A stretch of 64,000 bases of DNA from VFKU01 sp038916785 (GCA_038916785.1 JBCLBO010000002.1:30970-94969), one strand, 5' to 3'. Positions 42,644-52,248 are shown, numbered from the stretch's first letter. Notes: a model not told the origin generated them from the letters alone. Numbers and translations are program-made.

Positions 42644-45571
42644 TCAGGTCGCCGTCGAACATGCTGCCCCGCACTCGAGGGCCGATCCGAGGCGCTCGAC
42701 TGGCGGTAGAAGCACATGGACGGCGCCGTCTTCGAGTTTCACTTTGAAGACCTGTATGCGCAGATCGCCTCCGGAAAGGCACCGGCCGGACTCGAGCGAG
42801 AACTGCTTCTTGTGTTGCGGGCAGGCGACTTTGGGTTCGCCTGCCTTGTCGCCGAGGAGGCCGCGGGCAAGGACCATGTCGCGTTTGTGGGGGCAGAGGT
42901 TTTGCGTGGCGTACCACTCGCCGCGCCGGGAAAAGTTGAACACGGCGATCTGCGCGTTCCCGTATTCCACGGCGATACCGCGGCCTTCGGGGAAGTCGGC
43001 GATTTCGCCGGCCCTCCACCACGCGGCGCCGCCGTTCGTGGCGTCTGCAATCGCCGGATCGGGCATCTGCGGCCGATCGGCCGGCCGTTTCTGTCCGCGC
43101 TCGCGCACGAAGCGGAGATCGGGATCGGGGGCGGGGGTGCCGGCGAAATGTTTGAAGAGGGCGCGTTTGACGGGATTCTCGACCACGGCCTTCCATTCGC
43201 AGGCGTAGGTAGCGACGAGTTTGGCCATGTCCGCTTCGAGCGTTTCGCAAATTCGGAGCGAATCATTTACGACAACCTGTCTGAGGTGCTCGATCCCTCC
43301 TTCGAGCTTCTCGAGCCAGACCGAAGTGCGCGTGAGCGGATCGGCCGTGAGGATGTAGTACATGAGCAGGCGGTCCATAAACCGGATCGCAGTCTCTTCG
43401 TCTACGTCGGCGGCGAGCAGATCGGCGTGGCGCGGCCTGGCGCCGCCGTTTCCGCAGACGTAGAGGTTCCAGCCTTTTTCCGTGGCCACGAGGCCGACGT
43501 CTTTGCTCTGCGCCTCGGCGCATTCACGGACGCAGCCCGACACGGCGAACTTCAGTTTGTGCGGCGCGCGGATGCCCCGGTAGCGCTCTTCGATGCGAAT
43601 GGCGAAGGCGGTAGAGTCCTGGACGCCGTAGCGGCACCAGGTCTGCCCGACGCAGCTTTTCACCGTGCGCACGGCCTTACCGTAGGCATGTCCGCTCTCG
43701 AATCCGGCGGCGATGAGCGCCTCCCAGATTTCGGGCAACTGGCCGACCCGCGCGCCGAGGAGGTCGATTCGCTGGCCGCCGGTGATTTTGCAGTAGAGGT
43801 CGTATTTCTTGGCGATCGTGCCCAGGGCGATGAGTTTCTCGGGGGTAATCTCGCCACCGGGCACTCGCGGGACGATCGAATAGGAACCGCCCCGCTGGAT
43901 GTTCGCCAGGAAGCGATCGTTGGTGTCCTGAATCTCCGTCTGCTCGATGATGGGCGCGTTCCACAGGCTCGCGAGGATGGAAGCGACTACGGGTTTGCAT
44001 ACTTCGCAGCCGTCGCCCGTGCCGAGGGCGTCGAGCGCCTCGTCGAAGGTTTTCACGCGGCGGATTTTCACGGCGTGCAGGAGGTCCTTGCGCGACATCG
44101 CGAAGTGTTCGCATACCGTGTTTTTCTGCAAGATGCCTAGCGCCTTCAACTCAGTCTTGAGAATTTCTTTGACGAGCGGCAGGCAGCCGCCGCATCCAGT
44201 GCCCGCCTGGGTGCATGCCTGGAGCGCACCGAGTTCGTGCGTGCCGTCGCGGATGCGTGCGCGGATCGTCCCCTTGCCGACGTTGTGACAGGAGCACACG
44301 GGGGCCGCATCGGACAGGAGGCCGGCCGCGGCCCCCGGCGCGTTCGCGTCGAAGAGACTCGCCACGGGGACGCCGAGCGGATCGCCGGTGCGGGCGTGGT
44401 GCGCGAGGAGCTCGAACGCGGACACGTCGCCGACGAGAATTCCCCCGATCACGCGGCGCCCGTCCTCGCCGAGCACGACTTTGGAGTAGACGCCCTTCGC
44501 CGGGTCCTTGTGTTCGAAGACTTGCTGCGACTCGCCACTGGCGAAGGGATCGCCTACGCTGGCGACGTCCACCCCGAGCAGCTTGAGTTTGGTAGACAGA
44601 TCGCTACCGTTGAACGTCGCCTCGCCGCCCGCCAGGCGGCGGGCCAGTGTCTCGGCCATCTGGTAGCCGGGCGCGACCAGGCCGTACACTATGCCGCGGT
44701 GACACGCGACCTCGCCGATCGCGTGAATGGACGGGTCGCTCGATTCGAGCGCGTCGTTCACCACGACGCCGCCGCGCGCGCCGATTTCGAGGCCGCAGGC
44801 GCGCGCGAGTTCGTCCCGCGGCTGAATGCCTGCCGAGACCACCACCATGTCTACGTGGAGTATCTCGCCGCCGGCAAAGCGCAGGCCGGTGACCGCGCCA
44901 TTTCCGGTGACGGCCTCTGTGGAATGATTCACACGCACCTTCACGCCGCGGCGTTCGATTTCGCGCGCGAGATACGAGCCGCCCGTTTCGTCCAACTGCC
45001 GAGGCATGAGCCGCTCGGCCCGCTCGACCACGTGAGTATCCAGTCCCAGGTCCTGCACGGCCTTGGCCGCTTCCAGGCCGAGCAAGCCGCCGCCGATGAC
45101 GGCCGCGGATCGGCACTGGGACGCATAGGCGATGATCGCATCGAGATCGTCGAGGGTGCGGTAAAGGAAAACTCCTTTTCGGTCGATTCCCTCTGTGGGC
45201 GGGACGAATGGCCGCGAGCCCGTGGCAAGCACGAGACGACCATACCGGAGGGAGCGGCCGGAGTCCGTGAAGACTTCCTTCGCGGCGCGATCGATGCGGG
45301 CCACGCGTTCTCCGAGCAACAGATCGATGCCGTGATCGCTATACCACTGCGGCGCGGCCAGCAGGAGCCGCTCGGCGCTGCGCTCGAGGAAATAGCTGGT
45401 CAACCGGACGCGGTCGTAGGCCGGCCAGCGCTCCTCCCCGATCACGGTGATGCGGATACGGTGGGCGGCGTCGAGGTCGCGGAGCGCTGCGCAAAAACGG
45501 TGGCTGGCCATGCCATTGCCAACGACCAGCACATCGGTTTCCGCAGACTGTGTCGAGACCGGTGGCATCAC
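42644..45571 (-). CDS. nirBD: NAD(P)H nitrite reductase, NirB-NirD fusion with Rieske domain
   Basis: This 975-residue protein reduces nitrite to ammonia for assimilation. In order it has an FAD/NAD(P)H domain (about 10-320, with TDVLVVGNGMASH and AAVIGGGLLGLEAAK); a BFD-type [2Fe-2S] site (C426, C428, C460, C463); a second Cys-rich segment near 487-525; the siroheme/[4Fe-4S] motifs C640-x5-C646 and C680-x3-C684; and a C-terminal Rieske-like domain with C893-P-H895 and C917-P-Q-H920. E. coli has NirB and NirD as separate proteins, so this is a fusion. The Rieske ligands are kept, whereas E. coli NirD lacks them. It is divergent from the NarK-type gene. Confidence 0.92.
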   Translation of the reverse strand: MMPPVSTQSAETDVLVVGNGMASHRFCAALRDLDAAHRIRITVIGEERWPAYDRVRLTSYFLERSAERLLLAAPQWYSDHGIDLLLGERVARIDRAAKEVFTDSGRSLRYGRLVLATGSRPFVPPTEGIDRKGVFLYRTLDDLDAIIAYASQCRSAAVIGGGLLGLEAAKAVQDLGLDTHVVERAERLMPRQLDETGGSYLAREIERRGVKVRVNHSTEAVTGNGAVTGLRFAGGEILHVDMVVVSAGIQPRDELARACGLEIGARGGVVVNDALESSDPSIHAIGEVACHRGIVYGLVAPGYQMAETLARRLAGGEATFNGSDLSTKLKLLGVDVASVGDPFASGESQQVFEHKDPAKGVYSKVVLGEDGRRVIGGILVGDVSAFELLAHHARTGDPLGVPVASLFDANAPGAAAGLLSDAAPVCSCHNVGKGTIRARIRDGTHELGALQACTQAGTGCGGCLPLVKEILKTELKALGILQKNTVCEHFAMSRKDLLHAVKIRRVKTFDEALDALGTGDGCEVCKPVVASILASLWNAPIIEQTEIQDTNDRFLANIQRGGSYSIVPRVPGGEITPEKLIALGTIAKKYDLYCKITGGQRIDLLGARVGQLPEIWEALIAAGFESGHAYGKAVRTVKSCVGQTWCRYGVQDSTAFAIRIEERYRGIRAPHKLKFAVSGCVRECAEAQSKDVGLVATEKGWNLYVCGNGGARPRHADLLAADVDEETAIRFMDRLLMYYILTADPLTRTSVWLEKLEGGIEHLRQVVVNDSLRICETLEADMAKLVATYACEWKAVVENPVKRALFKHFAGTPAPDPDLRFVRERGQKRPADRPQMPDPAIADATNGGAAWWRAGEIADFPEGRGIAVEYGNAQIAVFNFSRRGEWYATQNLCPHKRDMVLARGLLGDKAGEPKVACPQHKKQFSLESGRCLSGGDLRIQVFKVKLEDGAVHVLLPPVERLGSALECGAACSTAT

Positions 45572-45958
45572 CCACGCTCCAGGGATTACTTACGCAAAGA
45601 GCAATCGTCGTACCACCGCGGGAACGAGCCTGATCGGGATCCGGGAATTCAGCGATACGCCCGTAAAGCGCAAGTCCAAGACCGGTCAATTTGTTAAAAT
45701 AGCCGTAAATATGGAGTTGAGTTGATACTGAAATGTTGAATATCTACATTTTAGTTACGGATTAGTAGTATATCGCTCCAGTCGTGCGATGCTGTTTTGG
45801 TGTCTCCGCGACTCGCTCGAACCCTCCTCCTCCCATTTTCTGACGGCCGAATCGCAGGAACACTTGTTTATACGTAGTAGGAATATGTCTGGCACGCTTT
45901 CTGCTTTCGGAGGATTCACTCGCGGTGACTTTCACAGAAGTTCGGAGAGCCATGAACA
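45572..45958. promoter_or_regulatory. Divergent control region of the nitrate locus
   Basis: The 387-bp gap between nirBD and the transporter gene is more A+T-rich than the genes. It contains a sigma-54 promoter near its right end. A TTGAGT-N18-TATCTA sequence around 45717-45746 is a weak possible sigma-70 promoter for the plus strand. No clear promoter for nirBD was found. Confidence 0.5.
45890..45905 (+). promoter_or_regulatory. Sigma-54 (RpoN) promoter upstream of narK-like gene
   Basis: TGGCAC (45890-45895), 5 bp, then CTGCT (45901-45905) follows the TGGCAC-N5-TTGCA consensus with the critical GG and GC at the right spacing. Transcription would start near 45917, about 40 bp before the start codon. 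Sigma-54 with NtrC-type activators is typical for nitrogen genes. Confidence 0.7.
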
Positions 45959-47308
45959 ATGTATAGCCGGAACAAGGCGACGCGAATACAGCTTTTCTCG
46001 CTCGGCACGATTCAGATGAGGACCTTCCATCTGACCTGGCTGGCTTTTTTCTTGTGCTTCATCGCGTGGTTCGGGATTGCGCCGCTGATGCCGATCATTC
46101 GAGAGGAGTTCCACCTTACCAAGGCGCAGATCGGCAACACGATCATCGCATCCGTGGCGGCGACGATTCTCGCGCGCTTGATCTGCGGGTGGTGCTGCGA
46201 TCGCTTTGGACCCCGGCGGACCTATGCGTGGCTGTTGATGCTGGGTGCGATTCCGGTGATGGGTATCGGACTCGCGCATGACTATCCGACCTTTCTGCTT
46301 TTTCGACTGGGCATCAGTGTGATCGGCGCATCGTTCGTGGTTACTCAGTTCCACACCACCATGATGTTTGCGCCCAATTGCGTGGGGACTGCCAACGCCA
46401 CCACGGCGGGCTGGGGCAATCTGGGCGGCGGCGTGACGCAGATGATCATGCCTGTTGTTTTCAGCGGCTTCGTCGCCTTGGGACTGAGCGCGCACGGCGG
46501 ATGGCGCGCCGCGATGTTCGTGAGCGGGCTGATTTGTTTCGTGATGGGCATCGTCTACTACCTCTTCACGCGGGACACTCCCGATGGCGACTTCCGCGAT
46601 CTGCGCGCCTCGGGGCGGATGTCCGAGGCGAAGGCGAACAAGGGCGCGTTTCTCGAGGCCTGCCGGGACCCGCGCGTGTGGGCGTTGTTCCTCGTGTACG
46701 GGGCGAGCTTCGGCGTGGAAATCACACTGGACAACGTGGCGGCTTTGTATTTCGTCGACTATTTCGACCTCGGCATTCACAGCGCCGGCGCCGTGGCGGC
46801 GAGTTTCGGCCTGCTCAACCTCTTCGCGCGGACCTTGGGGGGAGTATTCGGGGATCGCTGCGGCCGGCGGTGGGGGCTGAAAGGCCGCGTGCGCTGGTTG
46901 GCGGTGGTGCTGGTGGCGGAGGCCGTGGCGCTCATGGTTTTCTCGCGGATGACGATGCTTCCGCTGGCCATCGCCGCGATGCTCGTGTTCGGGCTGTTCG
47001 TGTGCATGGGCTGCGGCGCGACCTTTGCCGTGACGCCCTTTATCAACAAGCGCGCGATTGGGCCGGTGGCCGGGATCGTCGGCGCGGGCGGAAATGTGGG
47101 CGCGCTACTCTCGGGATTCCTATTCAGGATGGAGGCGCTGGACTGGCCCCAGGCCTTCCTCATCCTTGGAGGCGTCGTGTTGGTGTGCTCCGGATTCACG
47201 GCGTTCGTCCGCTTTTCTCCGCAGGACGAAGCCAGCGCGAAGCGGGAGATCGAAGAGCGGATGGTCGCGACGCCGCAGCCGCAGCCGGCCCTGGCTACCT
47301 CGCGGTAG
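45959..47308 (+). CDS. Nitrate/nitrite transporter (NarK-type MFS)
   Basis: The protein is a 449-residue MFS transporter with about 12 membrane helices. The nitrate signature GWGNLGGGVTQ (near 155) and the entry segment FHLTWLAFFLCFIAWFGIAP are seen, and another Gly-rich nitrate-type block, GIVGAGGNVGALLSGF, is near residue 370. It imports nitrate, or exchanges nitrate and nitrite, at the inner membrane. The start may be 45959 or the Met at 46016. It is followed in 12 bp by the nitrate reductase gene. Confidence 0.9.
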   Translation: MYSRNKATRIQLFSLGTIQMRTFHLTWLAFFLCFIAWFGIAPLMPIIREEFHLTKAQIGNTIIASVAATILARLICGWCCDRFGPRRTYAWLLMLGAIPVMGIGLAHDYPTFLLFRLGISVIGASFVVTQFHTTMMFAPNCVGTANATTAGWGNLGGGVTQMIMPVVFSGFVALGLSAHGGWRAAMFVSGLICFVMGIVYYLFTRDTPDGDFRDLRASGRMSEAKANKGAFLEACRDPRVWALFLVYGASFGVEITLDNVAALYFVDYFDLGIHSAGAVAASFGLLNLFARTLGGVFGDRCGRRWGLKGRVRWLAVVLVAEAVALMVFSRMTMLPLAIAAMLVFGLFVCMGCGATFAVTPFINKRAIGPVAGIVGAGGNVGALLSGFLFRMEALDWPQAFLILGGVVLVCSGFTAFVRFSPQDEASAKREIEERMVATPQPQPALATSR

Positions 47309-47320
47309 GATTCGCCGCCT

Positions 47321-50300
47321 ATGACGATGACCACCGGCCTCACTCAGAGCGTGAGCACCACGTGCAGCTATTGCGGCGTGGGGTGCGGCGTGCGCGTGCG
47401 GCGTGACGGCGCGGGGCGGCTCCAGCTCGACGGGGATCCCGATCATCCCTCGAGCCACGGGATGCTGTGCTCGAAAGGGCGCGCGCTGCATCACGTCGTG
47501 CAGGACACGCGCGACCGGCTGCTGTATCCGCAGATGCGGCGCAGCCGCGGGCACCCGCTGGAACGGGTGGATTGGGACTCGGCATTGACGCGCGCGGCGG
47601 CCGCGTTCAAGTCAATCATCGCGCGCTACGGTCCGGAGGCCGTGGGATTCTACGTCTCCGGACAGTGCCTCACGGAGGAATACTACGTCGCAAACAAGCT
47701 GATGAAGGGATTCATCGGCTGCAACAATATAGACACGAATTCGCGCTTGTGCATGAGTTCGGCGGTGGTGGGTTACACGCTGGCGCTGGGAGACGACCTG
47801 TGCCCGATGAGTTACGACGACATTGAGCACGGCGACTGCTTCCTGATCGCCGGGGCCAATCCGGCGTTCTGCCATCCGATATTGTTCCGCCGTCTGGAGA
47901 TCCATAAACAGGCGCGGCCCGGCGCGCGCGTTATCGTCGCCGACCCGCGCAGGACGCAGAGCTGCGAACTGGCCGACTTGCATCTCCAGCTCCAGCCCGG
48001 CACGGACGTCGCCCTCTTCAACGCGATTGCCCGGGAGTTGATCGAGCGCGAGGCCATCGACAAAGGTTTCATCGACGCCCACACGGCCGGCTTCGAGCGG
48101 CTGCGCGAGTCGGCGATGGCGCTCACGCTCTCCGAGGCGGCGGCGATTTGCCGGCTCCGCGCGGACGACATCCGCACCGCGGCCGCGTGGATCGGCGAAG
48201 CGAAGGCCTTCCAGACGTGGTGGGCCATGGGGCTCAATCAGAGCTCCGTGGGCGTGGACAAGAACGTCGCACTTCTAAATTTGTCCTTGCTCACCGGCCA
48301 GATCGGCAAGCCGGGCGCGGGGCCATTCTCGCTGACGGGCCAGCCCAACGCGATGGGCGGACGCGAGGTGGGCGGGCTGGCCACCACGCTGGCGGCGCAC
48401 CGCGACCTGGCGAACCCGGACCACCGGGCGGAAGTCGCGCGCTACTGGGGCGTGCCGCGGGTCTCCGAGAAACCCGGCCTGACCGCGACCGAAATGTTCG
48501 ACGCGCTGGACAGCGGCCGGATGCGGGCCATCTGGATTGTCAACACGAATCCCGCGGTGTCCTTGCCCGATCTGAATCGAGTGGAGCGCGCCTTGCTCGC
48601 TTCGCGGTTTGTGGTGGTGCAGGAGATTTCGTCGCTCTCGGACACGGTCGCGTTCGCCGACCTGGTATTGCCGGCCGCCGGCTGGCTCGAGAAGGAAGGG
48701 ACGATGACCAACTCCGAGCGCCGGGTGGGCTTGGTGCGTAAACTGGTGGACGCCCCCGGCGAGGCACTTCCGGACGCCGAGATTTTGTGCCGCTTCGCGG
48801 AGAAGATGGGTTGGGGCGCTTCGTTTGCCTACGCATCGCCGGAGGCGATTTTCCGCGAGCACGCTGCGCTGACCCGCGGCACTCCCATCGATATGAGCGG
48901 CATCACGTATCGGCGGCTGCGCGCGGAGGGCCCGCTCCAGTGGCCCTGTCCGTCGGAAGACCACCCGGGCACGCCGCGCCTCTTCGTCGACGGCAAGTTC
49001 GCCACCGCGGATGGCCGTGCGCGGCTGCACAGTGTTTCGTATGAGGCCCCGCTGGAGACCGTGACGGACCGCCTGCCCTATGTGCTGACGACGGGGCGCC
49101 TGCGCGATCAGTGGCACACGATGACCCGCACGGGCAAAGTGAACAAGCTGCGCAGCCATGAGCCTGAGCCGTTTGTAGAGGTCCATCCGGACGACGCCGC
49201 GGAGCAGGGCCTCTCGGACGGAAGCACGGCGCGGATCGAAAACGATCGCGGCGAAGTGCTCGCCCGCGTGCGGTGTACGGACACGATCAAGCGGGGCACC
49301 GTCTTCCTGCCGATGCACTGGGGCAAAGCACTGCAGAGCGGCCGTGCGCGGACGAACCTCGTCACCAATCCGCGGGTGGACCCGCGATCGCGCCAGCCGG
49401 ACTTCAAGTTTGCCGCCGTGAGGTTGGCGCCGGTGCCGCGCGTGCCGCGCCGGATTGTAGTCATCGGCGCGGGCGCGGCGGCGCTTCAGTTCATTTCGGT
49501 CTACTGCGAGAAAAATCGCGACGATCGGATCACGGTCCTCGGCAACGAGCCCGAGGGTTTTTACGATCGAATTCGTCTGCCGGACTATCTCGCGCTCAAG
49601 ATAAGTTGGCCCGAAATGCTTAGGGACTCGGGCGCTCCGGCCGGTGGCGGTGTGGAAGTGCGGGCGGGTGTTTCGGCGCTGCGCATCGATCGAGAGAACA
49701 AACAGGTCGTCGACAGTTTCGGGATCGCGCACGCCTACGACGCGCTCCTCGTCGCCACCGGAAGCCACGCGGCCCCCGCCGTGAGCACGCCCGCCGGGAT
49801 GCAGGGGATTTACACGCTTCGTTCGCGCGCCGATGCCGACGCGATTCGGGCCGCGGCCGCGCCGGGCGCGCGCGCGGTGGTGCTGGGCGGCGGCCTGCTC
49901 GGTGTTGAGGTCGCCGCCGCGCTGCGCGGGCTTGGCCTGAGCGTGACGTTGCTGCATCGCTCGTCGCGCCTGATGAATGCGCAACTGGACGAGACGGCCG
50001 CGGGGATTTTGCGCGCGGACCTGGCCGATCGGGGCATCGACGTCGTCACACAGGACACCATCGCCCGCGCGCACGGAACGGCCCAGGTGCGCGGCGTCAC
50101 GACGACGGGAGGGTTGTATCTGCCGTGCGACCTTCTGGTGTGCGCGATTGGCACGCGGGCAAACGACGAACTCGCGCGCGCGGCGGGCCTGCGCTGCGGC
50201 GACGGCGTGATCGTGGACGACGCGATGCGCGCCAGCGATCCCGACATCTTCGCCATTGGCGAGGTGGCCGAACACAAGGGCCAGCGGCACGGGACGACCC

Positions 50301-50842
50301 TGGCGGCGCAGCAGCAGGCGGATGTCGCCGCGGCGCAACTGAACGGCGCGGTGTGGACGCGTTACGCGGGCAGCGTTCCGGTCCACGTGGTCAAAGTGCC
50401 CGGGCTGGCGCTGGCGGCGCTCGGGAGCACGGCCGCGCCGCCGAATTCGACCGATACCTACGAAGAGATCGTCATGGACGATCGCGCGGAGCGGCTGTAT
50501 CTCAAATGCATGGTGCATCGAAACCGCCTGGTCGGCGCGATCATGGCCGGAGACCTCTCGCGGCTGCCGCAGTTCAAGGCGTGGATCGAAAGCGGCATCG
50601 AACTCGACGGCGAGCGGCGAAATCTGCTCCGGTTGCGCGCGGAGTCGCCGGCGGCGGCCCCCCGGGGGCGGCTGGTCTGCGCGTGTTGTCAGGTGGGCGA
50701 GGAAAATCTGCGCGACGCCATCGCCGGGGGCTGCGCGAATCTCGGCACGCTGGGCGAATCCACCGGCGCAGGGACTGGGTGCGGCAGTTGCCTGCCCGAA
50801 CTCCGCGGACTGCTGCGGCGATGCGCGGCGGTACCGGTATGA
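47321..50842 (+). CDS. Assimilatory nitrate reductase fused to FAD reductase and BFD [2Fe-2S] domain
   Basis: This 1173-residue protein combines catalytic and electron-donor parts. It has an N-terminal [4Fe-4S] site with C15, C18, C22 and C50 (TCSYCGVGCG), then the molybdopterin oxidoreductase domains (to about 690) that reduce nitrate to nitrite. From about 708 an FAD/NAD(P)H domain starts (RRIVVIGAGAAALQF, then YDRIRLPDYL and VVLGGGLLGVEVAAAL). A C-terminal BFD [2Fe-2S] site lies at about 1119-1160 (VCACCQVG and GTGCGSCLPEL). Electrons could pass from NAD(P)H through FAD and [2Fe-2S] to molybdenum within one chain. In Bacillus and Klebsiella these are separate proteins (NasB/NasC and NasA). 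It overlaps the next gene by 4 bp. Confidence 0.92.
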   Translation: MTMTTGLTQSVSTTCSYCGVGCGVRVRRDGAGRLQLDGDPDHPSSHGMLCSKGRALHHVVQDTRDRLLYPQMRRSRGHPLERVDWDSALTRAAAAFKSIIARYGPEAVGFYVSGQCLTEEYYVANKLMKGFIGCNNIDTNSRLCMSSAVVGYTLALGDDLCPMSYDDIEHGDCFLIAGANPAFCHPILFRRLEIHKQARPGARVIVADPRRTQSCELADLHLQLQPGTDVALFNAIARELIEREAIDKGFIDAHTAGFERLRESAMALTLSEAAAICRLRADDIRTAAAWIGEAKAFQTWWAMGLNQSSVGVDKNVALLNLSLLTGQIGKPGAGPFSLTGQPNAMGGREVGGLATTLAAHRDLANPDHRAEVARYWGVPRVSEKPGLTATEMFDALDSGRMRAIWIVNTNPAVSLPDLNRVERALLASRFVVVQEISSLSDTVAFADLVLPAAGWLEKEGTMTNSERRVGLVRKLVDAPGEALPDAEILCRFAEKMGWGASFAYASPEAIFREHAALTRGTPIDMSGITYRRLRAEGPLQWPCPSEDHPGTPRLFVDGKFATADGRARLHSVSYEAPLETVTDRLPYVLTTGRLRDQWHTMTRTGKVNKLRSHEPEPFVEVHPDDAAEQGLSDGSTARIENDRGEVLARVRCTDTIKRGTVFLPMHWGKALQSGRARTNLVTNPRVDPRSRQPDFKFAAVRLAPVPRVPRRIVVIGAGAAALQFISVYCEKNRDDRITVLGNEPEGFYDRIRLPDYLALKISWPEMLRDSGAPAGGGVEVRAGVSALRIDRENKQVVDSFGIAHAYDALLVATGSHAAPAVSTPAGMQGIYTLRSRADADAIRAAAAPGARAVVLGGGLLGVEVAAALRGLGLSVTLLHRSSRLMNAQLDETAAGILRADLADRGIDVVTQDTIARAHGTAQVRGVTTTGGLYLPCDLLVCAIGTRANDELARAAGLRCGDGVIVDDAMRASDPDIFAIGEVAEHKGQRHGTTLAAQQQADVAAAQLNGAVWTRYAGSVPVHVVKVPGLALAALGSTAAPPNSTDTYEEIVMDDRAERLYLKCMVHRNRLVGAIMAGDLSRLPQFKAWIESGIELDGERRNLLRLRAESPAAAPRGRLVCACCQVGEENLRDAIAGGCANLGTLGESTGAGTGCGSCLPELRGLLRRCAAVPV

Positions 50843-52248
50843 AGAGCGGTCCAGAGATCGTCGCGTACCAGACGCGCGGGGGCCTGCTCTCGCTGGCTGA
50901 ATTGCGATTGCTGGCCGAGGCGGCCACGGCCCAGGGTGACCCGCGGCTATTCGCCGTCGGGCGGCAGGAGATTGCTCTGAGCGGGCTCGGTTTCGCGCAG
51001 GCTATGCGGCTGCTGGGTCAGCCGGGCGGCCACATCCTGCAACCGTGGTCACCAACGCGGCCGGCGAACATCATGACGACGGGCCCCGTGGCCGGTCTCG
51101 ACGGCACGAATCCTTGGCTGAGCGCTGGAGCGTTCCGGGACCTCCTCGAAAGCTTTCGGTTTGCGCCGAGGCGTTCGATCGCGTTGACCGATCCGTCGCA
51201 GGCGTATCTTCCCGCATTTCTCGGCGAGATCAATTTTCTCGCGACGGATCAGCGGGACCAGTGGAGAATCCGGCTGGCGCTGCGCGAGTTTGGTGAGGAG
51301 TCGCTGCTGCCGGGAGCGATCCGCTCTCTCGACATTCCCAATGCCGTGGCGATCATCGAGAACTACGCCGACGCCGCGGCGCCGGGCAGCGATCCCTCCG
51401 AGTCCACGCGCGCGCTCACCGAGGCCCTTGAGCCTATTGGATTGCCGGCGCCGGCTTTCTCGTTTCCCAGCGTCAGCCGCTACCGGTGCCCTGCTGGCGC
51501 GCTGGTCATTCCGATTCCGGAGGAGGGCATCCGCAGCGATTTCTGCCTCGACCTGTGCGTGTGGGCTGCGCGCCTGCCGGGGATTTCCGTGGGCCTGACC
51601 CCGTGGCGCACATTCCTGGTTCGGGGGCTCTCCGAGAGTGCAACGCGCGAACTCCGGGGCCTGTTGATTCGCCGCTGCGTGGCTGAAACCTGCGGCCCGT
51701 GGCGGCCGCATTTTTTGAATTCGCTGTCCGAAGACGGCGCCGAATGGCTGTGCCGTGCGGTGGAAGCCCGGTGTCCAGTGGACGCCGGCCTATCGATTGG
51801 CGTGGTCCCGGCGGACGCCCCGGCGCCGGACCTACACGTGCTCGTGCGTGAGGGGCCGCGCACATCGCGATGGGGCCGCCTACGCCCCACGCGGTACTCC
51901 GTGCAACGCCGCAGTTCGTACGATGCGCGAAACGCTCCATGGACCCTTGTCGCGGCAGACATTCGACGGCGCGATCTGGGTAGCGTGGTCTTGCAGGCGA
52001 TCGACATGCTCACGGGCCCGCCGCAATTGAGAGCGAACAACGAGGCAATGCCCATGGAAAATGTGGCGCCCGATTCCGCCGGATCCGCACTCCGGTGCCG
52101 ATCCTGCCTCAATGAGTATGACGCGATCTACGGAGATTCCGCGGGCCGGATCGCGCCAGGGACCCCCTTCCGTCTGCTGTCCGAAGACTGGGGTTGCCCG
52201 GTGTGCGGCGGCCCAAAATCGGACTACGAAGCCGCCGCCGTCGCGTGA
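50839..52248 (+). CDS. Nitrite/sulfite-reductase-like region fused to rubredoxin
   Basis: The 469-residue protein starts at ATG 50839 in an ATGA overlap with the nitrate reductase gene. The first roughly 400 residues look like the ferredoxin-like halves of nitrite/sulfite reductases (YQTRGGLLSLAELRLLAEA near the start, GRQEIALSGL). The siroheme/[4Fe-4S] pattern C-x5-C plus C-x3-C is not complete; only CLDLC and scattered Cys occur. The C-terminal part is a rubredoxin: CRSC, then GDSAGRIAPGTPFRLLSEDW, then CPVCGGPKSDYEA. The protein may carry electrons or help assemble the nitrate or nitrite reductase. That is inference from the operon. Confidence 0.8.
   Translation: MKSGPEIVAYQTRGGLLSLAELRLLAEAATAQGDPRLFAVGRQEIALSGLGFAQAMRLLGQPGGHILQPWSPTRPANIMTTGPVAGLDGTNPWLSAGAFRDLLESFRFAPRRSIALTDPSQAYLPAFLGEINFLATDQRDQWRIRLALREFGEESLLPGAIRSLDIPNAVAIIENYADAAAPGSDPSESTRALTEALEPIGLPAPAFSFPSVSRYRCPAGALVIPIPEEGIRSDFCLDLCVWAARLPGISVGLTPWRTFLVRGLSESATRELRGLLIRRCVAETCGPWRPHFLNSLSEDGAEWLCRAVEARCPVDAGLSIGVVPADAPAPDLHVLVREGPRTSRWGRLRPTRYSVQRRSSYDARNAPWTLVAADIRRRDLGSVVLQAIDMLTGPPQLRANNEAMPMENVAPDSAGSALRCRSCLNEYDAIYGDSAGRIAPGTPFRLLSEDWGCPVCGGPKSDYEAAAVA

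Noticed and set aside
44237..45697. 486-residue ORF antisense to nirBD
   Set aside because: Shadow of a gene with complete siroheme and FAD motifs.
48275..50518. 747-residue ORF antisense to the nitrate reductase fusion
   Set aside because: The sense frame has clear cofactor motifs; the antisense frame is a high-GC shadow.
50125..50838. In-frame extension of the rubredoxin-fusion gene to 50125
   Set aside because: The extra part lies within the nitrate reductase coding region in another frame and is Arg/Gly-rich; the ATG at 50839 forms a normal ATGA overlap.
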